A model generated the notes under the pieces. The model saw only the letters and a program-made list of their open reading frames with translations. It ran no database searches and was not told the DNA's origin. DNA of 64,000 nucleotides from a gamma proteobacterium symbiont of Stewartia floridana (GTDB lineage Bacteria; Pseudomonadota; Gammaproteobacteria; Chromatiales; Chromatiaceae), in the NCBI GenBank assembly GCA_003676145.1, contig NAUB01000019.1, positions 186,001-250,000 of the forward strand, given 5' to 3'. Shown in pieces: positions 59,158 to 64,000 of this stretch. The position numbers and the translations under genes were made by a program. Position 1 is the stretch's first letter, and each line of letters opens with the position of its first letter.

Positions 59158-59631
59158 ATGACAGACACAACAAGCGATAACACCGGCCCCTCTTCCAACA
59201 TACCCAGTAAACCTCCCAAGCGGCCAAAACGGGACTACTCGGCTATGCCACAAAAACCGATCACCCTGAAACACAAACATAAGAAGAAGCCACCGGTGAA
59301 AAAACAGAAGCCCAAAGCGCCAGCAGCGCAACAGAAAACGAAACCTGCTGTAAAGAAAAAGGTAGACAACCCCTGGCATCTGGAAGGGTTGTCGAATGAT
59401 GTGAAAGCGGCGATCGTTGCCGCAGCCGAACGGGACGGATTGTCGATTGCCCAATATCTGGAACAGCTGGTCTTACAACAACACGACACGGCGACTGCGG
59501 GTCAGTTGTTACAGCTCGATACAGAGATACACGACAGAATGAATGCCATCGAGCGACGCCTGGATCGCATCGAAGAGCAAAAAGGATTCTGGGGCAGTTT
59601 CTGGGAGAAAGTAATGAACAATCAGAATTGA
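59158..59631 (+). CDS. Basic hypothetical protein with Lys/Pro-rich N-terminus
   Basis: The 157-residue protein has two parts. Residues 1-75 are disordered and strongly basic, rich in Lys, Pro and Ala (KHKHKKKPPVKKQKPKAPAA), like histone H1 tails. Residues 76-157 are predicted helical, with LSNDVKAAIVAAAERDGLSI followed by AQYLEQLVLQQ, a pattern like ribbon-helix-helix proteins, and a coiled-coil C-terminus (HDRMNAIERRLDRIEEQKGF). Nucleic-acid binding is a reasonable guess. The ATG at 59158 is used; one at 59107 is also in frame. It converges on the beta-propeller gene, three bases away. Confidence 0.7.
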   Translation: MTDTTSDNTGPSSNIPSKPPKRPKRDYSAMPQKPITLKHKHKKKPPVKKQKPKAPAAQQKTKPAVKKKVDNPWHLEGLSNDVKAAIVAAAERDGLSIAQYLEQLVLQQHDTATAGQLLQLDTEIHDRMNAIERRLDRIEEQKGFWGSFWEKVMNNQN

Positions 59632-59634
59632 TCT

Positions 59635-60561
59635 CTACTGATTATCCGGATGAACAACCCGATGCCACTTTTTACCGTCATAAAAGGCGAGATCATCGAC
59701 ACCGAAAGACCATAGCACCCCGTCTCGAGCATCCAGCCTGTAACCGCCAATATCCGGCTCCAGACCGGTATCCACCGCGACGATCTCCTCACCGTCAAAA
59801 ACAAACAACCCGACCAGGGAGGCAATATAGAGCTTGCCGTCGAACCATTCCACATCCCAGAAGTGCTCTTTAAAACCATCCAGCCTGTGGACTGAAAAGC
59901 CTTCCGCATTGCCCTTCAGCAAGGTCCCCTCATTTCCACAGATATAGACCTCCTCTGCGGAGACGCAGCAGACGCGCTCCAGATGCAGATTGGTCGGCGA
60001 ATCAAGTTCACTCCAGCCAGCCGCATTGCGATGAAAAATCCTGCCGTGATAGCCAACCACATAGATATCATGCTCATGGGTACCGTCGATACCGTTCAGG
60101 TCGAGTGCGGTTGCCGAGATATTGGTATCCAGCAAGCCCTCATCCATATGCACCCACTTGCCAGGAGCGCTTCTCTTGTACACCTGCCCCTGGTCACCAC
60201 ACACATAGAGAGTTCCTGCAATTTCCTTTATCTGCTTGACTGCACCCACACCTTCATAGGTGCCCGCACCCTCGATCTTCTCAACATCCACGCCACCAAG
60301 ATATTCAAGCTCCACATCCCCTTGCATGGAAAGAGCGCAATACCTTCTTTTGTCTCCACCCTTTTCCGGTAGCAAACAACAGGAAACCACATCCCAGTTC
60401 AAATCATGGTAGATCCAGTTTTCGCGATCCAGGTAGAACATCCTTGAGAAATCATATTCATTGGGATCGAGACTCTTTAATTTTGTTGCGAAATAGATGT
60501 AGTCGTGTTCAATAACACATCCATCCACGAAATATACAGACTCTATTCTTTTTTCAGACAT
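59635..60561 (-). CDS. Beta-propeller-like protein, candidate immunity protein
   Basis: The 308-residue protein contains at least five repeats of about 40 residues with the pattern of beta-propeller blades: LYVCGDQGQVYKRS, IYVVGYHGRIFHRNAAGW, VYICGNEGTLLKGNAEGF, LYIASLVGLFVFDGEE and LWSFGVDDLAFYDGKKW. It has no signal peptide or membrane helix, so it should be cytoplasmic. It begins 22 bases after the PAAR-like toxin gene and ends the operon, where a cognate immunity gene is usually found. That role is inferred from position only; a regulator or chaperone is possible. Confidence 0.7.
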   Translation of the reverse strand: MSEKRIESVYFVDGCVIEHDYIYFATKLKSLDPNEYDFSRMFYLDRENWIYHDLNWDVVSCCLLPEKGGDKRRYCALSMQGDVELEYLGGVDVEKIEGAGTYEGVGAVKQIKEIAGTLYVCGDQGQVYKRSAPGKWVHMDEGLLDTNISATALDLNGIDGTHEHDIYVVGYHGRIFHRNAAGWSELDSPTNLHLERVCCVSAEEVYICGNEGTLLKGNAEGFSVHRLDGFKEHFWDVEWFDGKLYIASLVGLFVFDGEEIVAVDTGLEPDIGGYRLDARDGVLWSFGVDDLAFYDGKKWHRVVHPDNQ

Positions 60562-60583
60562 ACCCTGTTAACTCTATCTAAGA

Positions 60584-61582
60584 TTACCGGCTGGCAGCGC
60601 CTGCGGTTCCGTTACTTGTACCCATCACATTCTTCGGCGGATTCTTACGTCTGCCAAACGGATCCGCCCGCAACTTCGTCGAATCGCCGACGCCCTTGCC
60701 TTGATGATAATCCCGCATCTGCTTTTTAAGCTTGCCTTTGTCGCAACCGGTTACCTCAGCGATAACCTCAGCGGCTTTATCCTCCAGGTCACCGATGGTT
60801 GCCGTATTCTTGGGATCTCCGTTGTTCCCCAGCTCTCTCTCCAATTTATCAAACTTATGGTGAATCCGGCCATGCTCAGCGAGCGCGGCGACAAACTTCT
60901 CTTCAGTGGCGTGATCTTTTTTCCTGGTAGTGCCACCGGAAGGGGTTGTCGATTTGGTTGATCCGGAGACACAGATACAGAGCCCCTCAGAGTGCTTTAC
61001 CGCCCCTGGGTAATACTCGCCATCCTTGCCCTTCTCCTTGAAACAGTGATCAGGAACACAATGGTGTGGTGTCTTGCCGCCATCACAGCCATCCTTGTAG
61101 GGCTTTAAAGTACACTTGTCATCCGCAGCAGGCGCGGCAACCGCCACACCGTCCACATCCACAGTCGGCACACTTCCGGTGCCGACGGCCGGATTATGGT
61201 TATGGGTTGTCATATCCAATTGACGAACTACGTTCTTACCTTCGAACTTCACATCGAAGGACCAGGATATGAAATAGACCTTGCCTCGATTGGTGCTGGA
61301 GATTATGCCTTTTTTTGGCGCACACCCGGCCTCATCCCCCATCGACTTCTTATAGTATGACTTGTTTTTAAGCATTATCTCCTTCTTGGAGATCTTGACT
61401 TTTTTGCTACCTTTTGTGGTGTCCTTGGACATCCCTGTATTCGGATAGGGGATAGGCACACCGGGTGGTGTTGCAGGTGTTTGCGGCGGAGTGAAGCAGA
61501 CATCGGGAAACTCACAAATCGACTTTGCATCCCCTGCTTTACAGGATAATTCACGCCCATTGGCAAACACTTCATTAGCCAT
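60584..61582 (-). CDS. PAAR-like (DUF4150) protein with C-terminal HNH-type toxin domain
   Basis: The 332-residue protein has an N-terminal DUF4150/Tox-PAAR-like domain (about residues 1-135). It includes MANEVFANGRELSCKAGDAK, a proline-rich VPIPYPNTGMSK, KISKKEIMLKNKSYYKKSMG and LDMTTHNHNP. After an Ala/Val-rich linker comes a Cys- and His-rich domain with KTPHHCVPDHCFKEKG (PHH at 172-174), CICVSGSTKS and EHGRIHHKFD, which resembles the HH-containing HNH/endonuclease VII-type toxin domains of polymorphic toxins. It is most likely a type VI secretion effector with DNase activity. Its start overlaps the upstream gene by 8 bases. A longer start at 61636 is less likely. Confidence 0.75.
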   Translation of the reverse strand: MANEVFANGRELSCKAGDAKSICEFPDVCFTPPQTPATPPGVPIPYPNTGMSKDTTKGSKKVKISKKEIMLKNKSYYKKSMGDEAGCAPKKGIISSTNRGKVYFISWSFDVKFEGKNVVRQLDMTTHNHNPAVGTGSVPTVDVDGVAVAAPAADDKCTLKPYKDGCDGGKTPHHCVPDHCFKEKGKDGEYYPGAVKHSEGLCICVSGSTKSTTPSGGTTRKKDHATEEKFVAALAEHGRIHHKFDKLERELGNNGDPKNTATIGDLEDKAAEVIAEVTGCDKGKLKKQMRDYHQGKGVGDSTKLRADPFGRRKNPPKNVMGTSNGTAGAASR

Positions 61583-62618
61583 TCGCTTGACTCTCCTTTG
61601 ACCAGGCAAAGACCATCGATGAGCGCTTGCCGTCATCGTTACTCATTTGCGCAAACATCCGGTCTCCCAGCGAATACTCCTTTTCACAGGCAGCCTTCAG
61701 AACAGACAACATGATTAAGCCTTGAGCAGCCCCGACCTCACCAATACAGTCTGCCGGATGCCATATATCGAATTTTTCCTTACGGCTGCGCAGAGTACGA
61801 CTCTGTGCCAAGCTCGCCTCTTTGAAATAGTACTGCTCACCGGAAATGTCAGTGATACGAAAATCGAGATCTCCCATTTCGCACCCGGCGTCACTCAATG
61901 AAGCCTTGATCGCAGCCGTCAATCCCTCAGCTCTCAATGGCTCTTCAGACTCCACATGAGCGGATTCCACGGCGAATCCAAGCCCTTCACATTTGAGTAC
62001 ACCATTGGCATGATTCTGCGCAGGCTCAATCAGCAAGGCGGCACCCGCCTCACCCGGTAAAAATCCATTTGAGTTTTCACTGGTCAGCAACCGTTGCTCT
62101 GCTTCGTAGTGAGCAAGCGATTTAGCTACCAGCATCGTATCACTGGCCGCCACAAGCACCTGTTTCACACCCTGTTGAGAAATCATCTCCCGGGCATGCT
62201 TGAAGGCAACCGCAACTGACACATGGCCTGCCGCGATCACCAGAGATTGATCATTGAACTCAACCCCCATCTCCTGTTGAAGATCAAGAAAAAACTGCGC
62301 ATCGTTATCGATAAGCCGACCGGGCCTGCTGTGTTCAGCAAGACAGAGCAGCAGCGGTGTATCAGCCAAATTCACTTCAGGCTTAGCCTGAATGATTTCG
62401 TTGATTGCGGCAGCCGCCATCTTGATCAACTTGGTTTTTCCACGCCAGGGTTTTTCTAGCGGTACTTCGCAGCCGAGAATCGTCTCTCCGCCGCGATCCA
62501 TAAAACCAGTCTCTTGAAAATTGTCGATTGCACAACGAATCGCAGCACAGGTGGCAGCAGCACTCAGTCCCACCCCGGTAACCGCGCCTGTGGCAGTAAT
62601 CGCTAACGGCAAACCCAT
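61575..62618 (-). CDS. Ketosynthase/thiolase-fold protein lacking catalytic residues
   Basis: The 347-residue protein follows the beta-ketoacyl synthase fold: LAITATGAVTGVGLSAAATC at the start, GFLPGEAGAALLIEP in the middle and CIGEVGAAQGLIML near the end. The three catalytic positions appear lost. The active Cys region reads AAGHVS (129-134), the HGT region reads ISGEQ, and the GHxxGA region reads GEVGAA (293-298). It is shorter than active enzymes (about 410). It lies between DUF2169 and PAAR-like genes with overlaps of 1 and 8 bases, so it probably serves the effector rather than lipid synthesis. Confidence 0.75.
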   Translation of the reverse strand: MGLPLAITATGAVTGVGLSAAATCAAIRCAIDNFQETGFMDRGGETILGCEVPLEKPWRGKTKLIKMAAAAINEIIQAKPEVNLADTPLLLCLAEHSRPGRLIDNDAQFFLDLQQEMGVEFNDQSLVIAAGHVSVAVAFKHAREMISQQGVKQVLVAASDTMLVAKSLAHYEAEQRLLTSENSNGFLPGEAGAALLIEPAQNHANGVLKCEGLGFAVESAHVESEEPLRAEGLTAAIKASLSDAGCEMGDLDFRITDISGEQYYFKEASLAQSRTLRSRKEKFDIWHPADCIGEVGAAQGLIMLSVLKAACEKEYSLGDRMFAQMSNDDGKRSSMVFAWSKESQANG

Positions 62619-63724
62619 TATGCTTCTCCCGTCGCCTGTTTATCGGCAACCAGGTCGGCGAGTGACGGATAATAGGTTTTACCCAGCCTCCGGGCACGCC
62701 ACCATCCGCGGGGCTTTCTGCCAGCCAATACCTGACTGATCTCAAACATGCTCTTCTTAAGCGGCAGAGCAACCCGCCATGTCAGTGTAAACACCCCTTC
62801 ATCAGGTTCCAGCACCAGCGTGTCGATGACGGCGCGTTGCTGCAACTGTTCCCCGTTCTTGTAGAAAAAGACCACGGGCATTTCAATTTGCGGCAGATCG
62901 AATGTGGTCTGTCCTTCAGGGGTCAGATTCTCCAGAAACACCCGCTCCCCCCCCTGCAGATAGGGGATCTGCTGATCCACCGGGGCTGCCTGATAGTAAG
63001 CCTCTTTGAAATCCGGGGGCAGGAAGGGAAAGTTATTATCGATCCACTCCTGATCGTAGGTACCGGCAAGCTCTCTTCTTGGATCCCAGCCACGTCCCAA
63101 GGGACCAAAAGCCATCGGCGCATAGGTGCCGTTGGGCATGCTGATCGGACGCCTCAACTCTTCTGTATTGGGCATCGGTGAACCGTCGACCAACTCCTGG
63201 GCCAGTTGCTTGTGATAACCGCAACCGACCGGATTGGTCATCCAGGCCGAGTGCTTGCGTTCATTCTCATGGAAGTTGTCCACCCCGCCAAAAGCCGTGT
63301 CATAGGTGATCGGCATCGATTCAAACAGACCGGGGTAACCTGGACTGATGGCCAACTTACCCGCCTCCCATGTTCTGTTACCGGTAACGGCAAACGACTT
63401 GAACATCGATGCGACTCTGAGTGTCACCTCCACCCGTGTCACAGCTTTGCCACCAGGCGCATAAGCGCTGCCGTTCAACAGCACATCACACATGGGTTTC
63501 ACCGGTGCGAAATCGACTTCATACAGCGGTGCTGAAAAGCCGGGCTCACCGGTGAAGCTGTCCGCTTCGACCAGTACCTTCTGCTCATCCGCCAGGGTTA
63601 CCTGCTGACGGATCGGTGGAATGGTGAAAGTGCCTTTGACAGCCACCACCAGCAACTCTCGCCCGTCAGGCCGTGTTCCCATGGTATAACCGGCTTGCAT
63701 TCCGGTGGCGTTGAGTAATTCCAT
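62618..63724 (-). CDS. DUF2169 family type VI secretion accessory protein
   Basis: The 368-residue protein matches DUF2169, found next to PAAR-like and VgrG genes and regarded as an effector adaptor or accessory protein. It begins with AGYTMGTRPDGRELLVVAVK followed by GTFTIPP. It also contains FTGEPGFSAPLYEVDFAPVK, ITYDTAFGGVDNFHENERK and a WDPRRELAGTYDQEW block. It has no signal peptide. The stop overlaps the next start by one base (TAATG), so synthesis is coupled with the ketosynthase-like protein. Confidence 0.85.
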   Translation of the reverse strand: MELLNATGMQAGYTMGTRPDGRELLVVAVKGTFTIPPIRQQVTLADEQKVLVEADSFTGEPGFSAPLYEVDFAPVKPMCDVLLNGSAYAPGGKAVTRVEVTLRVASMFKSFAVTGNRTWEAGKLAISPGYPGLFESMPITYDTAFGGVDNFHENERKHSAWMTNPVGCGYHKQLAQELVDGSPMPNTEELRRPISMPNGTYAPMAFGPLGRGWDPRRELAGTYDQEWIDNNFPFLPPDFKEAYYQAAPVDQQIPYLQGGERVFLENLTPEGQTTFDLPQIEMPVVFFYKNGEQLQQRAVIDTLVLEPDEGVFTLTWRVALPLKKSMFEISQVLAGRKPRGWWRARRLGKTYYPSLADLVADKQATGEA

Positions 63725-63842
63725 CGATGGTTATTCTCTTTTAATGTTTAAGCGCTCCATCCTGGCGCTGGCAGTTATTATTCCTTCCACTGAAGCATAA
63801 TCAGTTTTCAGGCAGTTACCAGAGAAATATTACCACCCGGCG

Positions 63843-64000
63843 CTACGCCTTTATGACCCGGCCATTCTCCTCATCCCAGTACCAGAGCGCGCCAGGCGTA
63901 CAATTGTGCACCCCACCGAACCAGACATCATAGTCGTTGTGGTCTAGCCAGTGCACCTCACCAGCCAACAGTTTGCGGCCAAAACCGGTCAGTGAGACCT
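63843..64000 (-). CDS. Partial gene, C-terminal 51 residues of an unknown protein
   Basis: The frame enters from the right edge and ends at a TAG at 63843-63845. The visible end reads VSLTGFGRKLLAGEVHWLDH followed by NDYDVWFGGVHNC and ends NGRVIKA. This ending (leucine-Thr-x-x-Gly, Ala-Gly, then a Trp/Gly-Gly-Val stretch) recalls the C-termini of DUF1835/DUF3658-type proteins, but the fragment is too short to be sure. It lies 118 bases upstream of the DUF2169 gene in the same direction and may belong to the same operon. Confidence 0.55.
   Translation of the reverse strand, partial: VSLTGFGRKLLAGEVHWLDHNDYDVWFGGVHNCTPGALWYWDEENGRVIKA

Overview
This window is a chromosomal segment of a gammaproteobacterium. 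Gene order points this way (rlmN-pilW-rodZ-hisS, a full mraZ-to-lpxC division and cell-wall cluster, rnpB just upstream of mraZ, folK-folB opposite plsY). The aldolase is of the Calvin-cycle subtype and lies in a tkt-gapA-pgk-pyk-fba block, an arrangement common in autotrophic sulfur-oxidising Chromatiales-like lineages. No RuBisCO or phosphoribulokinase gene is present here, so autotrophy is an inference. No complete prophage, insertion sequence, CRISPR array, rRNA or tRNA was seen.

Layout. 1-7.7 kb (minus strand): hisS (3' end outside the window), rodZ, pilW, rlmN, relA and a DUF1015 gene. 7.7-8.8 kb: about 1 kb of repeats, including a tandem duplication of about 235 bp. 8.8-11.3 kb: folK-folB opposite plsY and a metallo-beta-lactamase-fold gene. 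11.3-12.1 kb: a second repeat mosaic with the same internal order. 12.1-14.9 kb: an Xre/MbcA/ParS-like antitoxin-domain gene, an unknown gene, purC and a glutaredoxin. 14.9-22 kb: the glycolysis/Calvin block. 22.3-26.8 kb: a thioredoxin-like gene, then metK, an S-adenosylhomocysteine riboswitch, ahcY and metF (the activated methyl cycle). 27-32 kb: an O-acyltransferase, an RpfC-like hybrid kinase and a PilZ protein. 32-38.8 kb: Nudix-ThiE fusion, argJ, secA, an M23 peptidase and a DUF721 gene. 39-57.8 kb: lpxC and the dcw cluster back to mraZ, with a MraZ operator and a strong promoter, followed by rnpB. 58.5-59.6 kb: a possible decayed ORF, a 32-residue membrane peptide and a very basic protein.

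59.6-64 kb is the accessory part and the most interesting: a tight minus-strand operon of a partial gene, a DUF2169 accessory protein, a ketosynthase-fold protein lacking its catalytic residues, a PAAR-like (DUF4150) protein with a C-terminal HNH-type putative nuclease, and a small beta-propeller that is a candidate immunity protein. This looks like a type VI secretion effector module cut by the right edge. Other items worth attention are a 58-codon ORF translationally coupled on both sides between murC and murB, the ordered composite repeats, and an inverted DnaA-box-like palindrome at 31.4 kb.
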